Below are positions 50,563-61,475 of a stretch of 64,000 nucleotides of DNA, piece after piece. Below the pieces are notes generated by a model. It was given only the letters and a program-made list of their open reading frames with translations, was not told where the DNA came from and ran no database searches. Both the position numbers and the translations under genes were made by a program. How positions within the stretch are numbered: position 1 is the stretch's first letter; each line of letters opens with the position of its first letter. The stretch is from the NCBI GenBank assembly GCA_030278955.1, contig JAOANR010000006.1:8021915-8085914 (forward strand), given 5' to 3'. Origin of the DNA: Hygrophila difformis. Its lineage: Eukaryota > Streptophyta > Magnoliopsida > Lamiales > Acanthaceae.

Positions 50563-50707
50563 TAATCTTCCAACGGCTAGTTCTGCCCTTTCCCTCCCAT
50601 ATAAAATAAAATTTGTTCAACAATAAACCTATTTCTTTAAATAAAAGAATATTTATATCAGCGGCCAGTGACGAAAGTTCGTATTCGACTACGTGTGGAC
50701 GAAATTC

Positions 50708-50716
50708 TATATAAAG
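50708..50716 (+). promoter_or_regulatory. Candidate TATA box of the FBS1-type gene
   Basis: TATATAAAG lies about 260 bp before the ATG at 50973, upstream of a long leader that ends in a purine-rich A tract. Confidence 0.45.
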
Positions 50717-50972
50717 CAGATTGTTGGAATCTGGAAGGCGATTCAGTTTCCTTCTTCGGCACACAATTGGTGTAATTTCATTTACTTTATTTATTTATCG
50801 GGTTGTGCTTTGTTCGGCATTTTCGATTATAGATTTTTGTGGCTACTTTGGTTGGGTGTTCCAGGTTTTAGGGCAATTAATTGATCAGGGCTTCCATTGT
50901 GGAAGTACATAGGAGTAGATTTTATTGTTATTAGGAATTGAAGAGAGAGAAAAAAAAAAAAAAAAAAAGGAA

Positions 50973-52018
50973 ATGGAGTTCGCTAAGAATTACGCGTCGA
51001 ATGCAAAGAGGGGAAATGGGGTGTACGGATTAGGGTTGGTCAGAAGCACTTCGTTTGGGAGAAAAAGGGTTGCTTTATCAGATGTTTGTATTGGATTTGG
51101 TGATAGTGATGATGATGATTGCATTTCGACTGCGCTACCGAAGAGGCAATGCTGTGATTCTCATTCACTTTTGAATACTCAGAAATCTATGCTTGAAGAT
51201 TTACCTCAGGAACTTCTGGTGAGTTCAGTCCTGTTCTATGGCTTTGAAAGTGTTTGATTTTTTTTTTATTTTTTTTTTATTTTTTTTAAATGCCTTTTCA
51301 TGTAATGAATTTTGAATGCCTCATTAGGTAAATGTAATATCTTTAATATTATGGAATTGGTGGTCTATTAATGTCATTTTGTTCGCAGATTAGGATACTT
51401 TGTGGTGTGGAGCATGATGACTTGAAGAGGCTGTTTTTTGTATCCAAAGCCATAAGAGAGGCGGTAGGTGTTTTGAATTTTTGCTTCATTTATATTCATA
51501 AAAAACTTATTCACGTTTTTTAATATCCAGTCTCGATCTCACTTTTCATGTCATCCAATACTCATTTTTAAGATTAATAACTCAAATTATATATAAATAA
51601 AGATTATAAAAAAGTATATATATTCAAAAACTAATCCAATAACATCTCACTTGATTATGTTTTTCGTTGTACAAATTTGATAAAAAGTTTGGTAAAATTT
51701 ACTATATTTGAAAACAGATGAATTATTTTTGTTATGCTTTTTCAGTTAAATATACACCTTTTGAAACAGGCATTGATTGCGAAGCAATCACATTTTGCCT
51801 ACACCACGCCACAGAAGACATTGATGTTCCGAGGGGTGGATGATTTTGGTGGTTATGATGACTTGGAAGCTCCAAATGCTCCGAGGCAATCTAGGGCTCC
51901 ACGAATCAGAATGAGTGCAAAGAAACTGTCCGACATATCTGTTGCGCTCTTTGCCTCGGATGAAGATGTTGTCCGGCCAATGAGGGGTTTGTCTACTGAA
52001 ATGGAAACAAATGTTTAA
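50973..52018 (+). CDS. F-box stress-induced protein, FBS1-like (189 aa, 3 exons)
   Basis: Exons 50973..51218, 51389..51463 and 51770..52018 join in phase 0 with GT/AG sites. The centre is a short F-box: LEDLPQELLIRILCGVEHDD followed by LKRLFFVSKAIREA (about residues 74-107), split across exons 1 and 2. Downstream comes the conserved IAKQSHFAYTTPQKT segment of the FBS family, and a basic SRAPRIRMSAKKLS stretch. Family members are small substrate adaptors of SCF ubiquitin ligases that bind SKP1/ASK and 14-3-3 proteins and are induced by stress. The length is close to Arabidopsis FBS1. Intron 2 carries a MITE remnant. Which FBS paralogue it is cannot be decided here. Confidence 0.9.
51505..51722. 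mobile_element. Stowaway-like MITE remnant in intron 2 of the F-box gene
   Basis: It carries the family body ('aagattaataactcaaattatatataaa', 'aacatctcacttgattatgttttt') and a right end resembling AACAGATGAA-TTA. The ends are eroded. Confidence 0.55.
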
Positions 52019-52473
52019 TCAAAATTGACTTGTGCAACCACTGTTGTAAATTTGTAAGGTCTGATATGCTTATCAGGTTAGTGTTACTTTTGGTGTATAT
52101 GTTGGAATAGTGTACCTAGAAATCAGTTATATCTCTTCAACAATTTTAGTTGAAGAGTGCTCCTTGTTTGTCTGTATGTTGTAAGTGTTGTACATCTAGA
52201 AAAGGGGTTATGAAATTATTTCAATGTAGATCACATAATGTATATTGTAAGCAAATTATTTTTTTCTTAGTTAAATTGAAGTGAAATGTATTTTACTTGT
52301 ACTTGCTGCAATGTTGATCAATTCTACTTCACTATTATCATTCTTTAGTGCTTCTAGGACCCCCTTAGGCCTTAACCCCCAGTGTAGTATACAGCATGCT
52401 ACAGCCTGTGTTTCTAGGAGCCATGAGGCATGTGATTATAAGATACAGCATTTGTTTTAGCTCTACGGAATCA
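52019..52473 (+). other. 3' UTR of the F-box gene and spacer
   Basis: No other gene is recognised in this stretch. Confidence 0.5.
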
Positions 52474-52545
52474 CTGGTTTAACTGTAAGGTAGGTTAGCT
52501 GGTGGGGTTTGAATCAGTCTTTCTAGTTATCTCATGTGCGACATT
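52474..52545. repeat. Left copy of an inverted repeat flanking the MYB-CC pseudogene
   Basis: Sequence around TTTAACTGTAAGGTAGGTTAG and GTTATCTCATGTGCG recurs as its reverse complement near 53,760-53,885, with indels. The arms face each other across the pseudogene. Confidence 0.6.
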
Positions 52546-52581
52546 CATGGGTTGGAGCTTGCTTGTTGAATAAGGAGTTAA

Positions 52582-53542
52582 ATGATGGAATCTTTGCCAA
52601 ATTCACGGGCTAAAATAAGATTAAGGCATAGGTTTGTGTTGACTGCCAATTTATACATTAACATAGACCAATGCCTTGTCCTTTTCTTTGGTGTTTACCT
52701 GTATCACAATTTTTTACTAGTCCAGTCCCTCATTATTTTGATTGTCTTCACTAAGAAACCAGTTTGAAGGGCTAAGGCTAAAAGAAAAATTTTATGGTGT
52801 TGTGGATTTTTCCTTTTTCATTTTGTATTTGTATGATGTATCTTCACATTCTATGGTGTTCTGTATTTGTATGATGTATCTGCACAGTCTGGACTCTTGA
52901 GTGACTATACCTTTGGATTTGTTTTCGGAAGCTACTCCGAAGGCTATTATGTGCACAATGGGTGTCAAGGGATTGACTCTGTTTCATTTGAAGAGTCATG
53001 ATCTCCAGGTTTTGCACTTCCGTTTTCTTTATAATGTATTAATTATGTATCCAGTCGATATTTATCTGTGAAGTACTTTGCCATGGAGCTTGTATTTTAA
53101 TCTTTACATTTTCAAGCTGTCTGACTTGGTGTAATCATACTTCTTGCAGAAGTACAGACTCGCCAAGCATTCCGGTAAAGAACATGGTGAGGCTTCAAAA
53201 GTTAATACGTTCTGTACTTCTGTTTCCCTGACTCATCAGGAAGCTTCTAAAGAGTTTCTTTCTACTACAATATTGAGATAGGAACAAACTTGTTTATTCA
53301 CCAAATGGCAGGTCCATATCTTATGGACAGCCCTTGCCCCAGCAATTCTTCTCAAAACTTACAAGCATCTGAATTGAATGGGAATGATCTTGAATTATTG
53401 TTTATGGATGACCTGCTTCAGTTATTGTCAAATCAAAAGGTTCAAAAATGTTTCCATGATATGAATAGGGGTTGCGAAGTGAAAGAGGCGTAAAGAGCTT
53501 AAATGGAAGTTCAAAGCAAACTGCACTTGCAAGTTGAAGTAA
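52582..53542 (+). pseudogene. Decayed MYB-CC (GARP-type, PHR1-like) transcription factor gene
   Basis: Pieces lie in the correct order. A damaged start of the GARP domain (AKIRLRHRFVLTA, 52,615-52,653, missing the WTxELH part) comes first. The second half of the domain follows (EATPKAIMCTMGVKGLTLFH, then LKSH; 52,908-53,008), then KYRLAKHSGKEHGEASK after a CTTCTTGCAG acceptor (53,150 on). Last is the coiled-coil part MEVQSKLHLQVE (to 53,542), ending at a GTAAGC donor. The coiled-coil exon has two stop codons (53491-53493 and 53500-53502). The rest of the gene is not found. Functional relatives regulate phosphate-starvation and related responses. Confidence 0.8.
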
Positions 53543-53759
53543 GCCATTTCCTTTCTGCTTTCACTACTCACTAATTAGTTCCACAATGAAAAATCCAGAA
53601 TGGCTTCATATTACCACACCGAAACATGATCACTACAGTTCGACTTGCAGAGTGGTCAAGCTGCCGAGAGATGATACATTGCCATGCTGGTAAATCTGTT
53701 GAGGAATAATAACCAGTTAGACTTAGACATGCAATTCACAACCATGAATGTAACACAAT

Positions 53760-53885
53760 ACACATGAGATAACTATGAAAGACTACATATAGAATGCAGT
53801 TCTAGAATAATCCTACCACCAAGCAACGGAGTATGAAGATTGATTCGAACTCCCTCACCAGCTAGCCTACCTTACAGTTAAAGCA
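53760..53885. repeat. Right copy of the inverted repeat flanking the MYB-CC pseudogene
   Basis: It is the reverse complement of 52,474-52,545 with extra bases inserted, for example CTAGCCTACCTTACAGTTAA against TTAACTGTAAGGTAGGTTAG. It may be the ends of an old element or an inverted duplication. Confidence 0.6.
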
Positions 53886-53897
53886 TTGCTTCCAACA

Positions 53898-54692
53898 TGT
53901 ACAACATTATATTTGTAATTCCAACATGGTTGAAATCTTTTTTTATATAATTTTGTCCTAAATTTTCATATTCGTAATTTGGCTGAGTTTTTTTATCACT
54001 CACTCTTTCTCTTAGTGACTTACTTGATGTCCAACTTAACATCTTTCTTACTTTGTTGCCGCTTCTTGCAGCCAGTTAATCGCAAGGAGATTGAGTTGCA
54101 AGTTGTTGAAATACCACCTGTCATTGTTGTGGAGAAACCATTCTTGATAAATGCTTAATTGCTCATAGAATGAGTTATAATTGTGTCATTGATCTTTGGC
54201 CTGAATAATCTTGAAGGTTTTCTCCTTTTTCCATCTTTGATTCCACCTTTTTCTTTCAGTAAAATCCCCATACATGTAGCCGGTAAAATAATTCTATTAT
54301 TATGAAGCTTGCTCGTGATTCCTAGAATCAGATGATGCACATACTTGTTACTTGGTGTGTTCATATTTCATTCACAACTCAAAAGGTTTGTGACATTAAC
54401 ATCCTATAAAATGTTTCACAGGTGATTATGAATCTCATAAACCCAACTGAGCGAGTATTAGGTCCCTTTGAGGTATGGTTATCACAAGGCGGTTCATTTG
54501 ATGAGAAGGCTGTCATGGTCAATGGCATTCAAACAATGGTGAGCCATGTGAAATTTCTTTAGATTATCCTTTCCCTTCTTATTTATATATGCTGAAAATA
54601 TATGTAGTGCTTCTATGGTGAAAATGTACAGCCAATTTTCAATATGACATTGGTTGTGTATTCTATTGCATATTTTCAATCATATTATGTAG
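53898..54692 (+). pseudogene. TRAPPC13 fragment: exons 8 and 9 with parts of introns 7 to 9
   Basis: Similar to 29,495-30,437 of the intact gene. Exon 8-like sequence is at 54072..54146 and exon 9-like at 54422..54538; both frames are open. The donor after exon 8 is changed from GT to AT (TTCTTGATAAAT against TTCTTGGTAAAT). The intron between them has a deletion of about 140 bp. The fragment ends abruptly in intron 9 and is fused to exon 1 sequence of the second locus. Confidence 0.85.
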
Positions 54693-54695
54693 ACA

Positions 54696-57600
54696 ATGGC
54701 CGCCCCTCGCTTCACGTGGACACCTGCCCTCTCAAGTTCGATCCTTGCGATCTCCTCTTCGGTGAGGACCTCTTCGACGATCCACTTGCGGCCTCTCAGT
54801 AGCCAATCAAGTGTTGTCGAGCCATCCGATCCCAGCTACCGCAGCAGATTTCTGCTTGAACACCGAACCGATTCGCTTGGTCTCCCCGGCCTCCTAGTCC
54901 TTCCTCAATCATTTGGGTATATTCCTGCATTTGTTGCTGTATTTGCTGATTTCTTAAACATGCCGCCCAACCCCCTCCCCCACCCCGGGCCCGACCATTC
55001 CTTGGGCGGATGAAATTGTTCCTCATGTTGATTTTAGTTTATTAGCTCACCGTGCCTCATTCCATCTGTTTCTTCCTGTTTGCTTGATTAGGGCGATATA
55101 TTTGGGGGAGACGTTTTGTAGTTATATTAGTATCAACAAGTACAACAGTTCTAATTTCAAAGTCCGAGATGTTGTCATTAAGGTAAATGTGATGTATATT
55201 TAGAATCCGATTCCTTCCTACTCTCTAGCTGCAACTCTGAACTTGCAAACTAAATATCATACTTGATTGTCAATTGGCTGAAATTCAAACAGAAAGACAG
55301 AGGATACTGCTTTTGGATACTTCAAAATCATCTGTTGAGTCCATTCGTGCTGGTGGTCGTTATGATTTTATCGTGGAACATGATGTTAAAGAACTTGGTC
55401 CACACACGTAAGCTGTTCCAAAGAAAGGTTTTTACCATTATTTTTATATTTAAGTATGTTCTATACATTCTAACTTGCCTTAGACTGTGACATTTTGTTG
55501 TTGATAGCTTGGTCTGTACTGCACTGTACAGTGATGGTGAGAGCGAGAGGAAGTATCTTCCACAGTTTTTCAAGTTCAATGTATCTAACCCCCTCTCAGT
55601 TCGAACGAAGGTACTCCATCATAAGATTTCTTGCAAAGTGCAACTTCCATGGTTATATATTTAATAGTTCAAGAATGTAACTACTGTGATCTTCTGTATG
55701 CAGGTTCGCAGTGTTAAGGTACGTATGTTAAGGATTGGCTAAAGCATTCAGTGTCTAAGTCGATGATCTTGCAGAACTTACTGCTGTTGCGTATTGTAGA
55801 TTATTTCTTTAGGGACAACAATTCTACAAATAATGAAAAAATCAGATGTACCTGTGAAATTTTTGGATAGTTATGCATGTCGAGGATTGGCTGAAGCATT
55901 TAGTCTGTAAGTCTATGATCTTGCAGAACTTACTGTTATTGCATATTGTAGATTATTTCTTCAGGGACAACAATTCTACAAATAATGAAAAAACCAGATG
56001 TACCTGTAAAATTTTTGGATGGTTAGCTGATATAAATTGTCTGTCAGTCAGTTTATGGTGCCTTCATGGTACTCAGCCATTTGAAAGGCTTCCACTGGCA
56101 TTTTCCATTTTTGTGTTCGTATAGGGTTGCCCGACTGTAGCTGAGGTTTCATGTAATTTCACTTCTCTGTATCTTGTTTGGTCATCTACTGTGATGTCTA
56201 ATAATAAATGGTCAAATGTGCATATCTCTTATTGGAGCATGTGGAAAGCTATTTAGGTTCCTAGTGTTCTGTGGATGGCCATTTGTCTTAAACAAAGTTT
56301 TCCTTTTCATCATACTCATCACTATTATCTCAGGACACGACTTTTTTGGAGGCTTGTATAGAGAACCATACAAAATCTAACCTTTTTATGGACCAAGTTG
56401 AATTTGAACCTGCTCAGCATTGGAGTGCTACAATACTGAATTTTTCTGATCATTCATCGCAACATAGTTTATCAACAAGGTAGTTACGCAATTGTTCTCA
56501 GCTAGTTAATAGCTAAAGCATGTCATTTTTGTGAGAATTGCATATGAGTTTGGTGTAGGCACTATCTTGTTTACATATCCTTTAGGTCCCATTTTTGTTG
56601 ACAGAGAAACTTTCAAGGAACCCACTCTCATCAGATCTGGGGAAGGAATTTTTAATTACCTCTATCGGCTAAAATTGACATCAGCGGAGAATGCTCAATT
56701 CAATGTCAAGGGAAGCAATGTTCTTGGTAAACTTCAGATCACATGGCGAACAAATTTGGGTGAACCTGGTCGCTTACAGACTCAACATATTCTTGGGAAT
56801 GTAAGCCCTAGTAGTTTAATAAACTAACTTATCATTTAATCTAATTAACTAAATACTGATTTATCTGTTTGATAATAGCAAAAGTAAAGACTTAATTGAT
56901 TATGTAGGGCTGAATGGCGAGAGTAAAATAGGCGAAAAAAGTGCTTTGATTTTTATTTATTACTGGTGAATGAAAAATAACTTCACATTTGTTTTCTAAT
57001 AAATAAAAAATTATTATAATCATCAGTTTACTTATTTCAGAATTCATCATAATGATTTACACTACAAATTGAGACTCCATGCCCACTTGGAATTTTTTCG
57101 TTAAATCTTTTTTAATCATAGTAGATAATCTTCTAATTCTTGTTTCAGTTGAAAGGAGGGTCGGAGCTATTTTATTCAAATAATTGTCGTGAATGATACA
57201 AGTTCAAACAATCTCAGTAGATAATTTACTTTAAGCTGGCTTATGTTATTGAATATATAATCCTGCTTTCATTTTTAAGTGATATTTGATTACCTGCACA
57301 ACATATTATTTGTAATTCCACCATGGTTGAATCTTTTTTTTTATAATTTTGTCTTCAATTTTCATATTCGTATTTTGGCTGAGTTTTTTGATCACTCAAT
57401 CTTTCTCTTAGTGACTTACTTGATGTCCAACTTAAAATCTTTCTTACTTTGTTACCGCTTCTTGCAGCCAGTTAATCGCAAGGAGATTGAGTTGCAAGTT
57501 GTTGAAATACCACCTGTCATTGTTGTGGAGAAACCATTCTTGGTAAATGCTTAATTGCTCATAGAATGAGTTATAATTGTGTCATTGATCTTCGGCCTGA

Positions 57601-60190
57601 GCCCTGAATAATCTTGAAGGTTTTCTCCTTTTTCCATATTTGATTCAACCTTTTTCTTTTGGTAAAATCCACATGCATGTAGCAGGTAAAATAATTATAT
57701 TATTATGGAACTTGCTCGTGATACCAAACAAATGATAATGTGAAGAACAAATGATATCAAACAATCTTAGTAGAATCTTATAGCTATTATGAATTTCTTT
57801 TATATATACTAATAGATATAACTATGTATTTATATATCTGGTGAACAAGTTACTGTTTCGACCATGCAATATTCCTAGAATCAGATGATGCACATACTTG
57901 TTAGTTGTTACTTGGTTGTGTTCATATTTCTTTCATAACTCAAAAAGGTTTATGACTATTAACATCCTATAAAATGTTTCACAGGTGAGTATGAATCTCA
58001 TAAACTGAACTGAGCGAGTATTAGGTCCCTTTGAAGTATGGTTATCACAAGGCGATTCATTTGATGAGAAGGCTGTCATGGTCAATGGCATTCAGACAAT
58101 GGTGAGCCATGTGAAATTTCTTTAGATTATCCTTTCCCTTGTTATTTTATATATGCTGAAAATATATGTAGTGCTTCTATGTTGAAAATGTACAGCCAAT
58201 TTTCAATATGGCATTGGTTGTATTCTATTGCATAGTTTCAGTCATATTATGTGGCCAGTGTCTTACTTGATTTATATTATTTCTTCAATATGAAAGGCAA
58301 TTTTTTTTTTTTTTTTGGTTTTTGGTTTTTGGTTTTTTGTTTTAAATACTGATTTTCATGCACCTGAAACAGTTTCTTGGAGAAGTGCAAGCATTTGGCT
58401 CGTTAAAGTTTCAGTTGGTAAGTTTAATGGCCATTACTTACATTACAAAATTTTTGTGCAGTCATTTTAATAACCTTTAGTTGGAGGTTAATTCAGTTTA
58501 CTACCAGAGACATTATCACTGTTGGTCGTGTCTTATTTCCACCATCTATGATGAGCATAATGGTGGAATAAAAGAATTGCAAGCAAAAACACTTGTAATT
58601 CAGGCACGCATGTTGGCCATTATTGTGAATCTTTTATCTATGTCCACTTTTGAGGATTTCATTCAATATTCAAATTTCAAGGCTTCAAGCTAACCATATC
58701 TTTTATAATGAAAGAATTAAAATTCAGAGCAACTATACTATGGTATTGAGCAGTCAAACCCAATATTTGGCAAAATTATTCATAGGAATGTTTATTGAAT
58801 CTGTCATTTGGTGAACATATTTTAGTGGCTACTTTTGGGCTTTGCCTTTCCAACGTCTCTGCTATTTCTTGTGCAGAACCTGATTGCTATTAAGCATGGG
58901 ATTCAGAACATCAGTGGCATTACAGTTTTTGATACAATAGAGAAGAAAACTTATGACTCCGTTTTTGAACAGGAGGTTAGTTGTTTCTGTGATTGTGTTT
59001 TTGTAACATGTTTGTCTTCTAATATGAAAATCATTTTGTTATTAATCTACAATTATAGACACGATTGTCCAATTTCAGATCAATTCCGGGAATTCTTTGA
59101 AATTGATTATACATCTGGAAACAAATGAACTTGAGAAATCATCAATGCAATTAGTTGTCTGTGTATTCTTGAACCCATCAACACACTAGACCCACACAGG
59201 GTAGACCTTACCAATATCTCTACCATGAAAATACCCGTATCTATAATTTTATACTTCATCCGTTCCTTAATATTTGTTACGGACCCACATTTCACGCAAT
59301 TCAATACACATTTTTAATCCTTAATAACTCAAATTGCATACAAGTAAAAATTATGAAAATTTGATATTCTAAATCTATGCGAGTAGACGAATCAAACAAA
59401 ATCCCACTAGACTATATTTTATCTTATATAAATGTATTAAAAAGTCGAATCAAAGTTACTCAATCAACAGTAACAAAACCCCCATCGTGTCAATAATTTA
59501 GGAACGGATGAAGTAGTTTATAACCATAGTCATATTTTGGATACTTATATCCCACCTGCTTGACCAGGTTTTTAATTTGGGACTTGCGCCATTTGGATCA
59601 GGGACAGCTTTTAGTTTTCTTTTTTCCTTAAAAATTGAGATTAATATGTTATTTGAACTGAATTAAAATTGGATTATACATGATTGAGTTTTTTGAGCCA
59701 GATTGAGCTGGACTTCAACATGTTGGCATGCAACTTTGTTCAATTCTCTAGCCATTGGTGTTACTGTTGGGTAATTATGGGATACACATTTGGTTGTGAA
59801 AGAAGTTTTTATTAGGCTCCAAAGGAATACCTGAAAAAGTAATATATTAGTATAGTATTTTGAGTATTCTGTTAGGTATTAGGATAATATATTTGATGGA
59901 TAAGGTACAAGTCTATTCTTTTTACATCACAATGAACACTACTAAGGATTTCAAGGCTGTCCAAGCGCAAATTTGAGTATTTGACAGAGGTTCATAAATC
60001 GTAATGACCTTGTTTTCTCTGTAAATATCCTCTTGATGTTGTGGCAGTTGTACCAACTTACTTCTGCCTGAAATGATAGTTGTTTTCTTAGTAATTAATA
60101 TTATAAAATTATGGGTTTGTCTTAAACTCTGAGTCTTGTGGGAAGCTGCAGATATATGTGGATTCAGAGTCATTGATTATCCAGTTCACT
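54696..60190 (+). pseudogene. Second TRAPPC13 locus: near-complete but degenerate and chimeric
   Basis: Equivalents of all 12 exons are present: 54696..54916, 55092..55182, 55277..55407, 55508..55610, 55704..55718, 56334..56479, 56605..56800, 57468..57542, 57985..58101, 58373..58417, 58877..58975 and from 60152. The region is very similar to 26,920-32,120, introns included. Damage: the first 22 codons are lost at the junction with the exon 8-9 fragment; exon 1 has a 17-bp deletion; the exon 3 acceptor is changed from AG to TG (55275-55276); exon 9 has a TGA stop at 58006-58008; and the final stop TGA is changed to TCA in exon 12. Exon 2 gains 6 nt. A new ATG at 54696 opens a frame that the 17-bp deletion shifts into the native exon 1 frame. 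Best seen as a young pseudogene, possibly still transcribed. Confidence 0.88.
59254..59513. mobile_element. Stowaway-like MITE inserted in the second TRAPPC13 locus
   Basis: 260 bp with ends CTTCATCCGTTCCTTAATA and TAGGAACGGATGAAG, flanked by TA. The corresponding intron site in the intact gene (near 31,460-31,470: ATTTTATACTTTATAACC) is empty, so this insertion post-dates the duplication, or was lost precisely in the other copy. Confidence 0.88.
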
Positions 60191-60487
60191 TTTGGTGTGG
60201 TGTGGATTTGTCCGGTGTTGGGGTCCTGGGAGCTCCCTGGAACTATACATGCTAAGATAATGCTAGACATACACTAAGCCTTTGTAATGATGGTCAATCA
60301 TGAATTAATTAATATTCCAGAATATATTCCCAAATTTCACACAAAAATCATGTGTTGATCAATGTTCTCCCTAGTTGCTGTTGATCAACACATTTGGCCA
60401 TGATTTTGTTATACAACATTTGTTCTTCATATTATAAATGTTAATGTAGGGAGATTGTATTTTTACTCATGCAAACCATAAAAAAGA
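60191..60487 (+). other. Spacer and probable promoter/5' UTR of the HSF gene
   Basis: Similarity to the first TRAPPC13 locus ends just before this stretch. No other gene is seen. Confidence 0.45.
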
Positions 60488-61475
60488 ATGAATGATCACA
60501 TTGATAACAATGTTGGAGGTGATGATGATGGCACCTGGCTGCCTGCATTGTCTCTGAGGCCATCGGCCTCAACAGACATGTTTGGATGCAGGAATGGCAG
60601 AATTCCAGCTTTCTTGACCAAGACCTTCAATATAGTAAATGATCCAGACACAAACTCCATCATTTCCTGGAGTTCATTCGGAAATACTTTTATTATTTGG
60701 GATCACCTGAAATTTTCCGTTGACATACTCCCCATGTACTTCAAACATAGCAACTTCTCAAGCTTCATCTACCAGCTCAATAACTATGTAAGTATCTTGT
60801 GGAAATATATGTGGTTGTCAATCGAATATCCTTCAAGTAACTTGTCTTTTTTCATTGGCTGTAAATTGTTTGAAGGGTTTCAGGAAAGTTGGAGTGGAAC
60901 ATCAATGGGAGTACGAGAATGTGAATTTCCAGGTGGGGCAGGAATATCTGCTGGCAAATATGAGGAGGCGCAACCAAATTCCAGGAAGGGTTGTGACCCG
61001 ACGAAGCTGGAAAATGAGGGGTTTGACCGACAAGAGGAATGGGATTGAAATTCCACATGGAATTGTGAATGAATTAAAGTTGGAGATTGCGAGTTTAAAA
61101 ATACAACAAACTGAAATGGAACTGGAGATCATAGCTTTGGAAATTGAGATACGACGCATTGAGAATCAATCGGAAAAAGTTAACACGTGTTTGGCCAAAG
61201 CATGTGATGTTGCAAAGAAAAGAAAGGTGGACCCTAAGAAAAGTGATGCAAATAATTCAGAGCCTGACAATGCCAGTGACGATAATGATAATTCTAACCC
61301 CGAGTCTGAACCAGTGCCCGGCGGCCTAGCAAGGGGTGGACAGGCTGCATTTTGGGAAAGACTACTGCTGGAAGATGACGATGAAGGATGTGCGACTGAA
61401 TCAGGGGCTGCTGAGATGGAAAACAAGCAGGCAAAGATTGTCATGGACCTGGAGTGTTTGATTGGGAACCTCTGA
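60488..61475 (+). CDS. Heat-shock transcription factor, class A-like, divergent (299 aa, 2 exons)
   Basis: Exons 60488..60787 and 60876..61475 join in phase 0. The intron sits inside the DNA-binding domain at LNNY|GFRKV, the conserved HSF intron position. DBD at about 38-132: IPAFLTKTFNIVNDP, ISWSSFGNTFIIWD, LPMYFKHSNFSSFIYQLNNY, then GFRKVGVEHQWEYENVNF. The oligomerisation region is a heptad-rich coiled coil at about 163-208 (VNELKLEIASLKIQQTEMEL and on). A basic NLS KKRKV lies at 214-218 and an AHA-like activator motif AAFWERLLLEDDDE at 257-270. The C-terminal VMDLECLIGNL could be an export signal. HSFs form trimers and activate genes with nGAAn elements. The usual FVRQLN of the recognition helix is FIYQLN here, so DNA binding may be altered. 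The protein is shorter than most class A factors. Confidence 0.88.

Noticed and set aside
60855..60875. Upstream extension of HSF exon 2
   Set aside because: The extra codons belong to the intron; the TTTGAAG acceptor and the conserved LNNY|GFRKV joint fix the start at 60876.
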